A stretch of DNA of 37,907 nt, taken from NCBI GenBank assembly GCA_035547915.1, contig DASZTS010000080.1, positions 1 to 37,907 on the forward strand, given 5' to 3'. This stretch comes from DASSFG01 sp035547915. GTDB taxonomy: Bacteria > Planctomycetota > Planctomycetia > Pirellulales > JAICIG01. Positions 9,308 through 18,238 of the stretch are shown one piece after another (the first letter of the stretch is position 1; each line of letters opens with the position of its first letter). The translations under genes and the position numbers were made by a program. The notes beneath the pieces were generated by a model. The model did not search any database and was not told where the DNA came from. It saw only the letters and a program-made list of their open reading frames with translations.

Positions 9308-9682
9308 TTCCTCGTGACGATTTACGGCGGCCGAACGACCGAAGTTCGCGTGCGCATGAAAACGGCCGCCGCAGGCGGGGCAGGTACCTGGGCGGCCTGT
9401 GATCTAGCCTTTCGGCTGGGTCACCCATCAGCATAGCGGCGGCCGGCCGGCATACAATACCCCGCCGTCAGCCGCGGCCAATTTCTTGCCAAGCCGCCCG
9501 CACCCTAGGGTTGCAGAAACTTCTTGCTTTTACGCGGGACTCTGACAACCTGCGGTTGCTTTTTTAGGCAACTATGCACCGGAGACCGCCCGCCCCATCA
9601 ACCCTCTTGCCAGGGTTTGAAGATGAGCCTAACGATACAGGCGGGACGGCGGTCGCCGTCATCGAAGGAGAGGAGAAGCGCC
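9308..9682. other. Divergent intergenic region upstream of the methylase-helicase operon
   Basis: This stretch separates the leftward SIR2 gene from the rightward operon and must carry promoters for both. A TACAAT hexamer lies at 9453-9458 without a good -35. A short GC stem CAACC-TGC-GGTTG followed by C and six T residues (9546-9565) resembles a weak intrinsic terminator or attenuator in front of the rightward operon. A reading frame open from 9574 crosses into the next gene but has no ribosome binding site or sensible protein composition. Confidence 0.5.
9546..9565 (+). terminator. Weak terminator- or attenuator-like hairpin
   Basis: A five-base-pair stem CAACC/GGTTG with a TGC loop is followed after one base by six T residues. 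The stem is short, so intrinsic termination would be inefficient. Its place just upstream of the 9683 gene would suit attenuation rather than the end of a transcript. Confidence 0.3.
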
Positions 9683-10012
9683 ATGCCAGCCTACAAGACG
9701 ATCGTCCTAGAACTGCTGAGGGACCGCCCGACGCTACACGAGCAGCTCCGCCAGAACGGCACCCTGCTGCAGAGCATGGAGCAACTGGCGGTGGCGCTTC
9801 GCTCCTGCCATCTCGGTTGGATCAACCAACTTGCGGCGCGGATGCCCGACAGCGATCCGAGCCAGCTATCGAGCGAGGCCCTGGAACTGGCGGTGAGCGA
9901 GTTGCAGGACGATTTACCACCCGTGTCGTCGGAGAGCGACAGCGAGACGGAGGCACTGTCGTTGGACGCGGCTATGGCCTTCCTGCACCGACACATGCCC
10001 GCCGAGTCATAG
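9683..10012 (+). CDS. Small hypothetical protein preceding the methylase-helicase
   Basis: The ATG at 9683 follows a run of purines, GGAGAGGAGAAG, that forms a strong ribosome binding site. The 109-residue product is mostly helical and acidic toward the C-terminus, with a Ser/Asp/Glu-rich stretch at about 75-92. I do not recognise the family. It appears to be the first gene of the operon that continues into the large methylase-helicase, and a second reading frame is open across it. The strong ribosome binding site and protein-like composition favour this frame. Confidence 0.65.
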   Translation: MPAYKTIVLELLRDRPTLHEQLRQNGTLLQSMEQLAVALRSCHLGWINQLAARMPDSDPSQLSSEALELAVSELQDDLPPVSSESDSETEALSLDAAMAFLHRHMPAES

Positions 10013-10284
10013 CCGGCCGTTCGCGCCGGCAATCGCTGATCGACTTCGACGCGCCGCTACCTTCCCCGCCCGCTCCCTCCCCGGCCCCGCCGGTGGCCGA
10101 GGAAAACGGCACGATGAATCAGCCGCCGGTCCGCGCAAGCGGACAATCGGTTCCCCCTGAAGGTTTCCCCCAATTCTCCGCTTGCCCGGTCGCTGCGCTC
10201 GCTTCGCCCCGGACTGAGGCTGATTCCTTGCCGTGCCGCATGGCCCCCGAGGCGGGGCCGCCAACCACGGAGGGAGACAAGGTT

Positions 10285-13200
10285 ATGGAGAGCAGCGGCA
10301 CAGGCAGGGTAAGCCTAGATAAGGCGAAGGCGCGCGACATCATCGCCGCCATTCGATTGTTGCAGCGGATCGAGCAGGAAAAGCGGCCGGCAACGGAACT
10401 GGAACGCCGTGTGTTGTCGCGGTTCACAGGCTTCGGGGGTGTGGCACGGCTGATTTTCCCGAACCCGGTCACCGACGCTTACACGAATCCCGGCTGGCAA
10501 GCTTTGGGCGAAGAACTGCGGTCGCTTCTGACCGACGCCGAATACGACAGCGCCAAACGCACGACGGTCAACGCCTTCTACACCTCGCCGGTGGTTATGG
10601 CGGCCATGCACGAAGCTCTCTCCCGCTTCGGCATCCCTGTCGCCGCCACCGTCCTTGAGCCGGGTTGCGGCATCGGCAATTTCATGTCGCCGGCTCCGAA
10701 GCAAACGCGGTTCATCGGCGTCGAGCTCGACGGCTTGTCGGGACGGCTGGCCAGGGCCATTCACCCCGATGCCGACATCCGCATCGAGAGTTTTGCCGAC
10801 TCAAAGCTGCCACAGGATCGCATCGACGCAGTGATTGGCAACGTCCCGTTTGCCGACAAGATTACCTTCGACTGGAAAGGCCAACGCTTCTCGATACACG
10901 ACTATTTCTTCGCCAAGTCGCTCGATGGCCTGAAGCCCGGCGGCATCATGGCCTTGGTCACCAGCCATTTTACCCTGGACAAGGTGAATACCGCGATTCG
11001 CGAGCAGCTTGCCGGCTCGGCGGATTTCCTTGGGGCCATCCGCCTGCCCTCCGATGCCTTCGACCGCGAAGGAACGAAAGTTGTCACCGATATTGTTTTC
11101 CTTCGCAAGCGCCTGCCCGGCGAGAAAGAAAAGCATGCCGATCCCGACTGGCTCAAAACCGAGCCCATCTCCATTGAAGACGCCCCGATCGACATCAATA
11201 AATACTTCTTAAACCACCCCGAGATGGTACTGGGCACGTGGAGCCGCAAGAACCGGCTGTACAAGGACGGCTACAGCCTGATGTCGAACGGCGACCTAGC
11301 CCAGCAACTCCGCGAAGCGATTGCACGCCTGCCGAAAAACGTCGCCAGCGTCACGCCGAGCCTGCTACTTGAGCCGGCCAAGCCGACAGGCTTCGTCCCT
11401 CCCCCGCCGCTGAACCACATCACCGAGGGCAGTTTCTTCGTCGGCGACGGCCGCGTCATCCACCAGGTCGAAGACGGCGTTGCCATGCCCGTCACCTACG
11501 GCGGCACGCTGCTCAAAGCCGACGGCACCATGAGCGGCAAGCGCACGGCCGCCCTGATCGGGCTGCGCGACCACGCGCGGCGGGTGCTGCAATCGCAGAA
11601 CGAGGGCTGGCCGGAGGCCGAGCGCGACAAGGCCCGCCGTAACCTCAACATCTACTACGACCTGTTTACCAGCGTCTACGGCCCGATCAACAAGACGACG
11701 TTCAGCAAGAACGCCGATGGAACCATGATCCGCCGCATGCCCAACCTGGCCAAGTTCCGCGAGGACCCCGATGCCATGCTGGTCATGTCGCTCGAAGAGT
11801 ACGACGAGGTGACCGGCAAGGCCGACAAGGCCGCCATCATGAAGAAGGACGTGGTCGGTCGCACGCCGGAAATCACCTCGGTCGCCACCGCCGAGGAAGG
11901 GCTGCTGGTGTCGCTCAACCAGCGCGGCGCGGTCGACCTGCCCTATATCTGCCAGCTCTACGGTCAGTTGCCCGACCGCGTCATTGAGGAGCTGGGCGAC
12001 CTTATCTACCGCGAACCCGAAACCAACACCTGGCAGACGGCCGACGTCTATCTATCCGGTAATGTCCGGCGGAAGCTGGCCCAGGCCAAAGACGCCGGGC
12101 CGGTTTATGCCCGCAACGTCGAGGCCCTGGAGGCCGTGCAGCCGGAAGACGTGTTGCCCGGCGACATCGACGCCAATCTGGGAGCACCGTGGATACCGGT
12201 TACCGACATCCAGGCTTTCGCGGCTGAATTATTTGGTGTGTCGCCTTCCTCCATCCCGGTCACCTACCTGAAACAAGATGCCTTGTGGATGGTCGCGGCC
12301 GACCACTCCGTCGAGCAGTCCGTTCCTGCTACCGCCGATTACGGTACGGGCCGGGCCAACGGCGCCAAGCTGTTTGAGCTGGCGCTGAACATGAAATCCC
12401 CGGTTATCTACGACCGCGACGCCGACGATAAGCCGGTGGTCAACCCGAGCGAAACGCTCATGGCCAAGGAGAAGCAGAAGCTCATCAAGGAGAAATTCCG
12501 CTCGTGGGTGTTCTCCGATCCCGACCGCACCGAGCGTCTGGTACGCCTCTACAACGATACCTACAACAATCTGCGGCCGCGGCAGTTCGACGGCTCGCAT
12601 CTTTCCTTCCCCGGCATGAACAAGACGATCGCCCTGCGTCCGCACCAGGAAGACGCGGTGTGGCGCGGCATGTCGAGCGGCAACACGCTCCTGGCCCATG
12701 TCGTCGGCGCCGGCAAAACCTTCACGATGGCCGCCACCGGCATGAAGAAGAAACAGGCCGGGCTGATTAAGAAGCCGATGTTTGTCGTGCCCAACCACAT
12801 GCTGGAGCAGTTCGCCCGCGAGTTCATGCAACTCTACCCGACCGCCAAGCTGCTGATTGCCACCAAAGACGACCTGGCCCGCGAGCGCCGCAAGCGGCTC
12901 ACCGCCAAGATCGCCTCCGGCGAATGGGACGGCATCATCGTGACGCATTCGTCGTTCGAGCGTATCGGCATGTCACGCGGCTACCAGGCCGAATTCCTGC
13001 GCCAGCAGATCGCCGAGTACGACCATTTGCTGCTCGACGCCGCCCGCAGCGACGAGGGCAAGGCCAAACGCAACCTGCTTAAGACCATCGAAAAGCAGAA
13101 GGCCGCCCGCGAGGAACGGCTGAAAGACCTGCTCGCGACCGACAAGAAAGACGACGGGCTGGTCTTCGACGAGTTGGGCGTCGATTATCTCTTCATCGAC

Positions 13201-15423
13201 GAAAGCCATTATTTCAAGAACCTGGAGACGCCGACCAAGATGGAACGCGTTGCCGGTATTCAGACCGGTGGTTCCGAGCGGGCCTTCGATCTCTACATGA
13301 AGTCGCAATACCTGCACCGCCAGCATCCCGGCCACGGCGTGACCTTTGCCACCGGCACGCCGATTTCCAACACGATGGTCGAGATGTACAACATCCAACG
13401 TTTCCTCGACCCCGAAGGGCTGAAATCCCGCGGCATTGAGCATTTCGACGGTTGGGCCGCCAATTTCGGCGAGATTGTCGACACGATGGAGATCGCCCCC
13501 GATGGCGCTTCGCTTCGCCCGCGTAGCCGCTTCGCCAAGTTCATCAACCTGCCGGAATTGCAGCAGATGTTCCGAGCGTTCGCCGATGTGCCGTCGCCGG
13601 AAAGCATGAATCTGCCCAAGCCGAAGCTGGAAACCGGCAAGGCTATCACGATCGCCTGTCCGATGTCCGATGAGCAGAAGAAAATACAGGACTCGCTGGT
13701 CGCAAGGTATGAACGGGTCCGCTCAGGCGGGGTCGATCCCAGGCAGGATAACGCCCTGGCCATCACCACCGACGGCCGCAAGCTGGCCCTCGATGCCCGC
13801 CTGCTTTCATCCACGGCCGGCGATCATGCCGGCAGCAAGATCAACGCCCTGGTCGAAAAGGTCACCTCCGTCTGGCAACGCACCGCCCCCACCCGCGGCA
13901 CACAACTCGTCTTCTGCGATATGGGCGTACATCCGACTCCGTGGGGCTACTGCGTCTATGACGATATCGTGCAAAAGCTCGTGGCAACCGGCATTCCGCG
14001 CGAGCAGATCGCTGCCATCGGCGATGCCGACAGCGACGCCAAGAAACAGGCATTGTTCGACAAGGTCCGCTCCGGTGCCGTGCGGGTGCTGATCGGCAGC
14101 ACCTCCAAGATGGGCACGGGCACCAATGTGCAGAAACGCCTGGCCGCCCTGCACCATCTCGACGCGCCGTGGAAACCAGCCGAAGTTGAGCAACGCGACG
14201 GCCGCATCCTGCGCCAGGGCAACAGCAACGAGGAAGTGGCCATTTACCGCTACGTCACCGAGGGCAGTTTCGACGCCTATATGTGGCAGGCCCTGGAAAA
14301 CAAGGCCCGCTTCATCGCCCAGGTGATGAGCGGCACGAGCGGCGTCCGCCGCGCCGAAGACATCGGCGGCCAGGAGCTGTCCTACGCCGAGGTGAAGGCC
14401 ATCGCCTCAGGCAACCCGGCCGTGCTGACGCTGGCCGAAGCCGATGCTGAGCTACAGCGCTTGGCCATTCTCAAACGTAACCACGCCGACGAGCAGTATG
14501 TCGCCCGCCGCAATCTCCGCGAGCTGCCTGAGACCATCGACCGGCTGACCAAGCGTGCCACCGCCCTGGAGGCCGACATCAAGACCATCGCCGACCACGC
14601 CGATGACAGGTTGACCATCGGCAATCGCTGCTGCCTGCGAGACGAGGCCCTCGACGTGTTGGCCGGCCGACTGCGATCCGTACCCGAATCGGTCCGCGAG
14701 CCGCAGCGCGTACAGCTTGGCGTCATCCGCGGCCTACGCTTCGGCCTATGGCTGCGACCGCAGGCGGCACCGGAGCTATTCATCGAGGGCGCCTTGACGC
14801 GCCACGAGACGCTTTCCCGCGAGCATCACGGCCCGCGTGCCATACTGAATGCCGCCGACCGTCTGATTGACAGCTACGCGGCCCAGCTAGCCGACACCCG
14901 GCAGGATGTCGCCGTCGCCGAAACGCAGCACCGCGATTACCAGGCCCGCCTCGGCACAACGTTCACCCATGAGCAATATCTCAGTCAGATGACTGATCTA
15001 CGCAACCAGCTCAAAGCCGTGCTCGCCGGCCAGACCACGCAGGAAGGAGGCGAGCCCCTTCCCTCCGCCCGCGAGCTGGCTGAAAAAATCAAGTCGCTGA
15101 AAGCGGCCAATACCATCGAGGCATCGGCCGGGCGCGCCGAATCGCGCGGTCCAATCGCGGCCGTCGAGCCGGTTGCTACGCGTATCCGCAGGCGGATACC
15201 GAAAAGCCCCCTGCTCGCACCCGCCAGCGACGAAACACCGGTCACCACAACCGAGAAGGCGGCGGAGCCGGAGCCTACGACCGTTGCGGACGTGCAGCCG
15301 GCTACGGTCGAACCGATGCTGCCGTTTGATGAGACGGTGTTTTCCGAGTCGGTTCCGTCGCCGCAGTGGTGCACCATCGCCCGGCCAAAACGCCGCCTGG
15401 AGCGGCAGCTCAGCATGTTCTAG
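10285..15423 (+). CDS. Giant N6-DNA methylase / SNF2-type helicase fusion
   Basis: Starting at ATG 10285, with GGAGGGAG eight bases upstream, this encodes 1,712 residues. The N-terminal part is an adenine-methylase Rossmann domain: EPGCGIGNF (about 124-132) as motif I and NVPF (about 186-189) as a variant of NPPY. A superfamily 2 helicase follows: HVVGAGKT (about 805-812), DESH (about 972), TGTPISNT and the C-terminal motif QRDGRILRQGN (about 1303). The tail is coiled-coil and ends in a basic stretch. Proteins with this layout are common on large plasmids and integrative conjugative elements, where a role in protecting or modifying incoming DNA has been suggested. The frame stays open upstream to 9574, and ATG 10114 with GAGGA upstream is a second possible start. 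The replacement of the second motif IV residue by Val is worth noting for catalytic competence. Confidence 0.88.
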   Translation: MESSGTGRVSLDKAKARDIIAAIRLLQRIEQEKRPATELERRVLSRFTGFGGVARLIFPNPVTDAYTNPGWQALGEELRSLLTDAEYDSAKRTTVNAFYTSPVVMAAMHEALSRFGIPVAATVLEPGCGIGNFMSPAPKQTRFIGVELDGLSGRLARAIHPDADIRIESFADSKLPQDRIDAVIGNVPFADKITFDWKGQRFSIHDYFFAKSLDGLKPGGIMALVTSHFTLDKVNTAIREQLAGSADFLGAIRLPSDAFDREGTKVVTDIVFLRKRLPGEKEKHADPDWLKTEPISIEDAPIDINKYFLNHPEMVLGTWSRKNRLYKDGYSLMSNGDLAQQLREAIARLPKNVASVTPSLLLEPAKPTGFVPPPPLNHITEGSFFVGDGRVIHQVEDGVAMPVTYGGTLLKADGTMSGKRTAALIGLRDHARRVLQSQNEGWPEAERDKARRNLNIYYDLFTSVYGPINKTTFSKNADGTMIRRMPNLAKFREDPDAMLVMSLEEYDEVTGKADKAAIMKKDVVGRTPEITSVATAEEGLLVSLNQRGAVDLPYICQLYGQLPDRVIEELGDLIYREPETNTWQTADVYLSGNVRRKLAQAKDAGPVYARNVEALEAVQPEDVLPGDIDANLGAPWIPVTDIQAFAAELFGVSPSSIPVTYLKQDALWMVAADHSVEQSVPATADYGTGRANGAKLFELALNMKSPVIYDRDADDKPVVNPSETLMAKEKQKLIKEKFRSWVFSDPDRTERLVRLYNDTYNNLRPRQFDGSHLSFPGMNKTIALRPHQEDAVWRGMSSGNTLLAHVVGAGKTFTMAATGMKKKQAGLIKKPMFVVPNHMLEQFAREFMQLYPTAKLLIATKDDLARERRKRLTAKIASGEWDGIIVTHSSFERIGMSRGYQAEFLRQQIAEYDHLLLDAARSDEGKAKRNLLKTIEKQKAAREERLKDLLATDKKDDGLVFDELGVDYLFIDESHYFKNLETPTKMERVAGIQTGGSERAFDLYMKSQYLHRQHPGHGVTFATGTPISNTMVEMYNIQRFLDPEGLKSRGIEHFDGWAANFGEIVDTMEIAPDGASLRPRSRFAKFINLPELQQMFRAFADVPSPESMNLPKPKLETGKAITIACPMSDEQKKIQDSLVARYERVRSGGVDPRQDNALAITTDGRKLALDARLLSSTAGDHAGSKINALVEKVTSVWQRTAPTRGTQLVFCDMGVHPTPWGYCVYDDIVQKLVATGIPREQIAAIGDADSDAKKQALFDKVRSGAVRVLIGSTSKMGTGTNVQKRLAALHHLDAPWKPAEVEQRDGRILRQGNSNEEVAIYRYVTEGSFDAYMWQALENKARFIAQVMSGTSGVRRAEDIGGQELSYAEVKAIASGNPAVLTLAEADAELQRLAILKRNHADEQYVARRNLRELPETIDRLTKRATALEADIKTIADHADDRLTIGNRCCLRDEALDVLAGRLRSVPESVREPQRVQLGVIRGLRFGLWLRPQAAPELFIEGALTRHETLSREHHGPRAILNAADRLIDSYAAQLADTRQDVAVAETQHRDYQARLGTTFTHEQYLSQMTDLRNQLKAVLAGQTTQEGGEPLPSARELAEKIKSLKAANTIEASAGRAESRGPIAAVEPVATRIRRRIPKSPLLAPASDETPVTTTEKAAEPEPTTVADVQPATVEPMLPFDETVFSESVPSPQWCTIARPKRRLERQLSMF

Positions 15424-15716
15424 AGCACCAATGGTGCCTGATTCACCCAATTCGTGCTTGCAGCTAAAATTCGGACTTCAGTGACCGACGCAAAGACCCA
15501 AGAATTGAGATCACCGAACGACATGCTGCCCCGTTACATCAACGCCCGTGTATCCGGTTTCTGACAACGGGATTGCCCTGTGAACTCTGGGTTGGCGGGC
15601 TCCTCTGGGTTTGCAACATTGACAGCCGCCGTGGGCAGACTAACCTTATGATCGGCTCGATCCTCCGCAACACGCCACTAACCACCAAATCGCACTTCGC
15701 ACGACAGGAATACGCC
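15424..15716. other. Spacer before the Lys/Asp-rich gene, with possible promoter
   Basis: This spacer opens with a short perfect inverted repeat just after the methylase stop (GCACCA-A-TGGTGC, 15425-15437). A perfect TTGACA occurs at 15619-15624, but the best -10, TATGAT (15647-15652), is 22 bases away, so the promoter call is weak. GC content falls across this spacer relative to the genes before it. Confidence 0.4.
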
Positions 15717-16361
15717 ATGTCCACCACCGAAGACCAATTTGCTCAGCGCGTATTGATTCTTGAAGACTTTGCACGGCGACTCAAAGCTGCTGCGGCCGTG
15801 GTTGCTGCTGGCGTTGACGCACCGATTGGCGACAAGGACACAAAGGACACAAAAGACGACAAGGAACTGAAAGACCACCAGGATAAGACGACAAAAGAGA
15901 AGGACAAAGAGAAAGACAAAGACGATAAAGATTCAAAGGATCTAAAAGATAGTAAAGAAAACAAGGACACCATAAAGGATAGCAAGGAAGGAAAAGAGAC
16001 AAAGGAAGAAAAAGAAGACAAAGAGGGGAAAGAGGACAAAGACGGGAAAGAGGACAAGGACGACGATGGAGGGCTCGGCCAACCCTCGCCAACGCAAGCT
16101 TATATTGCCAGTCTCCTCTCGACAATTCGCTACCTCGAAATCCAAAACAGTGTTCTAATGAACGCGTTAAACGTGACCCGCCAGAAGCACTTTATTCCGA
16201 GAGATCGGCGGCCCGAACTAAATCTCACAACACTTCGCCGTGAACCAGATATACGCGCCGCTGATTTAGAGCGGTTGCACATTGAAATAAAGCAACTGAT
16301 CGAGGAGTCTAGAAAACTTCATTCCTCGGTTTCTCGCAGCAATGGCCCAGACAAGCAATAG
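15717..16361 (+). CDS. Lys/Asp/Glu-repeat protein, candidate ATP-grasp ligase substrate
   Basis: ATG 15717 has AGGAA seven bases upstream and gives 214 residues in three parts. Residues 1-38 form a helical leader. Residues 39-117 hold about 26 Lys and 35 Asp/Glu in 79 positions, nine Ser/Thr and few hydrophobics, mostly as [D/E]-x-K triplets. Residues 118-214 are a normal-looking helical domain. No family is recognised. In graspetides, ATP-grasp ligases join Lys, Ser or Thr side chains to Asp or Glu side chains of a precursor, and this tract contains exactly those residues. Two downstream genes encode ATP-grasp-related proteins in the same direction. I infer a substrate or scaffold for them. 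It could instead be a disordered polyampholyte with no modification. The tract is AT-richer than the neighbouring backbone genes because of AAA/AAG and GAC/GAA codons. Confidence 0.75.
   Translation: MSTTEDQFAQRVLILEDFARRLKAAAAVVAAGVDAPIGDKDTKDTKDDKELKDHQDKTTKEKDKEKDKDDKDSKDLKDSKENKDTIKDSKEGKETKEEKEDKEGKEDKDGKEDKDDDGGLGQPSPTQAYIASLLSTIRYLEIQNSVLMNALNVTRQKHFIPRDRRPELNLTTLRREPDIRAADLERLHIEIKQLIEESRKLHSSVSRSNGPDKQ
15834..16070 (+). repeat. Degenerate nine-base coding repeat for [D/E]-x-K triplets
   Basis: Within the gene at 15717 the DNA alternates GAC or GAA, a variable codon and AAG or AAA for about 237 bases. Unit copies are not identical at DNA level, so the pattern looks kept by selection on protein composition rather than by recent slippage alone. 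Confidence 0.7.
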
Positions 16362-16386
16362 GGCGCAATAATCAACGTGTGGCTCC

Positions 16387-17136
16387 GTGTCTCATTCTCC
16401 CGCAACCATTGTTGTATTGCACGATGTTGGCGACCTTTCCATATCGTGGCTACGCTCTGCCTTCACTCGTCGCAGTGACGTCACCGCTACGTTTATTAGC
16501 GGCGACGATTTACTAGGTGGGCCATATCTCTCTCATGAAATAAACCGCAACGGAGCGTCATTCACGATCCATACTCGTGATGGGCAACAATTGACTCCAA
16601 CGTCGCACGATTTGCTCATTAACCGCCTTGTTGGGCCGCCGCGGTACTTGGACCTAGCGGTCGATTGCGATGACCTTTCCTATGCCCAGGCGGAGGTGGC
16701 ATCGCTTTATATCAGTATCCTTAACGCATTTCGTTGCTCCACAATAAATGCCAAGACGGGTAGTAGCTGGCGTACCGAGCTTGATTGGGCACTGCTCGCG
16801 CAACAAAATGGACTGCCCGTGTTCTCCGAAGAGGTAACCGATGCTACTGCGCTGGCATCAGAAGAGTCACCATCACCATATTTGCGTCGCGTACTTGTTT
16901 TCGACGACAAGGTATTCGGCCCACCGCACCCCGCCTGCTTGGACGAATTGCTTCCTGAACTTACCAAAGCCTCGGAGATCGATCTTTTGGAAGTGACATT
17001 CCTTGAGGCGGCTATCGACGAGTGGAAATACCTGACGATCAGTATTTATTCGTTCTTGCCAATAGGGGGCGACGCCTTAGTTGATGCGTTTTGTCGCCGA
17101 GCAAAATCAGGTCGGCGGTCGGCAAATAAAGGATGA
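16387..17136 (+). CDS. Degenerate ATP-grasp-like partner protein
   Basis: The product (249 residues, GTG start) resembles the ATP-grasp ligase two genes along, but in shortened form. LLINRLVGPP with DLSYAQAEVASLYISILNAF (78-115), then STINAKTG and an E-L-x-W-x-x-L-A-x-x-x-G-L-P stretch (118-144), follow the order found in graspetide ligases, where an N-R-P motif precedes a K-x-x-x-L-x-x-x-x-x-G-x-x-x-P helix. RRVLVFDDKVFG (167-178) parallels VRVHVINDAVFG of the ligase. The central nucleotide-binding lobe and the terminal E-x-N metal motif are missing, so catalysis is unlikely. I infer a pseudoenzyme or recognition subunit. This relation was found by eye and needs a profile search. The gene starts 25 bases after the Lys/Asp-rich gene. 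Confidence 0.6.
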   Translation: MSHSPATIVVLHDVGDLSISWLRSAFTRRSDVTATFISGDDLLGGPYLSHEINRNGASFTIHTRDGQQLTPTSHDLLINRLVGPPRYLDLAVDCDDLSYAQAEVASLYISILNAFRCSTINAKTGSSWRTELDWALLAQQNGLPVFSEEVTDATALASEESPSPYLRRVLVFDDKVFGPPHPACLDELLPELTKASEIDLLEVTFLEAAIDEWKYLTISIYSFLPIGGDALVDAFCRRAKSGRRSANKG

Positions 17137-17217
17137 GAAATACTTCGCCTAATCAAATCGCGGTGGGGGGCCACCGCTAGCACTACCCAAATAGCTCGGA
17201 CTATCCTTCGATCCGTC

Positions 17218-18144
17218 ATGATACTGATTTACGGCATTCTCTCCGAGCCACCCCTAGCGATGGTTATTAACGAATTGGAACGGCGAGGAGCTGCGTACAT
17301 TGGTATTGCGCAGCGTAAATTGTCTGAGATCCAATGGAGCCTAAAATGTTCTCGCAACGGACTATTGGGGTCGTTTCATATTGGCGGGACGTCAATCGAC
17401 CTGTGTGACATCGGGGCTATTTATGCTCGTCCCATCGACTACCGCTTTTTGCCGGAATATGCAAGTGCTGCTTCCACGAAGGAGACGCGAGGCCGCATAG
17501 AAGAAGGCGACAGACATATGAGGACTATTCTGAACCAATGCCAGGCTGCCGTTGTCAATCGGCCTCGTGCGATGATGTCAAACGTGTCGAAGCCGTTGCA
17601 GTTGCAAATAATTCGAGAGTTCGGATTCTCGATTCCGAGGACGATTGCGACGAACAATATTGATTTAGTGAAGGAGTTTGAGGCCGATGCCGGGACACTC
17701 ATCTATAAATCGATGAGTAGTCAACGGTCGCTGGTTAAGGCGCTTGATGGCGGTGATCGTAGTCGGCTGGATGCAATTCGTACCGTGCCTGTTCAGTTTC
17801 AAGAGTTCATATCCGGGGTGGATGTGAGAGTGCATGTGATAAATGATGCCGTGTTCGGCTGTGGGATAGTGCATCAAGGCGTCGATTACAGAGATTTGCC
17901 GGCGGAGGACCGGCCGCGTTTATTTAGTATTGATGTTCCAGAAGCTGTGAAGGCCTGTTGCATACGAATATGTCGGGAGTTGGGACTTGTATTTGGGGGA
18001 ATTGATCTCCGCATAGCGCCCGATGGACGCATTTATTGCTTTGAAGTCAATCCGAGTCCAGGTTATAGCTATTATGAGCGCAATGTGGGGCAGCCGATCG
18101 CGAGCGTAGTTGCCGATTACTTGGTGAACAACAGCATACTCTAA
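17218..18144 (+). CDS. RimK-like ATP-grasp ligase
   Basis: The 308-residue protein has the ATP-grasp layout: an N-terminal pre-ATP-grasp domain; VVNRP (112-116); a helix SKPLQLQIIREFGFSIP (124-140); the nucleotide lysine in LIYKSMSSQR (161-170); QEFISGVDVRVHVI (195-208); and the metal-binding pair Asp263 (GGIDLRI) and Glu276-x-Asn278 (CFEVNPSPGY). Enzymes of this group join a carboxylate to an amine or hydroxyl through an acyl phosphate, as in RimK and the microviridin ligases MvdC/MvdD. Its size matches peptide-modifying members. It lies 81 bases after the degenerate partner and downstream of the Lys/Asp-rich protein, its likely substrate. No strong ribosome binding site precedes the ATG. 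Base composition is AT-richer than the flanking backbone, suggesting that the cassette was acquired. Confidence 0.85.
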   Translation: MILIYGILSEPPLAMVINELERRGAAYIGIAQRKLSEIQWSLKCSRNGLLGSFHIGGTSIDLCDIGAIYARPIDYRFLPEYASAASTKETRGRIEEGDRHMRTILNQCQAAVVNRPRAMMSNVSKPLQLQIIREFGFSIPRTIATNNIDLVKEFEADAGTLIYKSMSSQRSLVKALDGGDRSRLDAIRTVPVQFQEFISGVDVRVHVINDAVFGCGIVHQGVDYRDLPAEDRPRLFSIDVPEAVKACCIRICRELGLVFGGIDLRIAPDGRIYCFEVNPSPGYSYYERNVGQPIASVVADYLVNNSIL

Positions 18145-18238
18145 CAACGGTAGAGTCAAGCACGGTTCGTAGAGGGGTGTTGTCGCGCACGTCGACGACC
18201 GGCCTAGGTCGCCATGACGAGGTTTTGGTCAGCGGACC

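Noticed and set aside
9574..10284. Upstream extension of the methylase-helicase to 9574
   Set aside because: There is no ribosome binding site, the composition is Arg/Pro/Gly-rich and it overlaps a better gene in another frame. It is kept only as a finding to check.
15743..16125. Ser/Leu/Phe-rich minus-strand frames opposite the Lys/Asp tract
   Set aside because: They are the reverse reading of AAA/GAC repeats and do not start with sensible signals.
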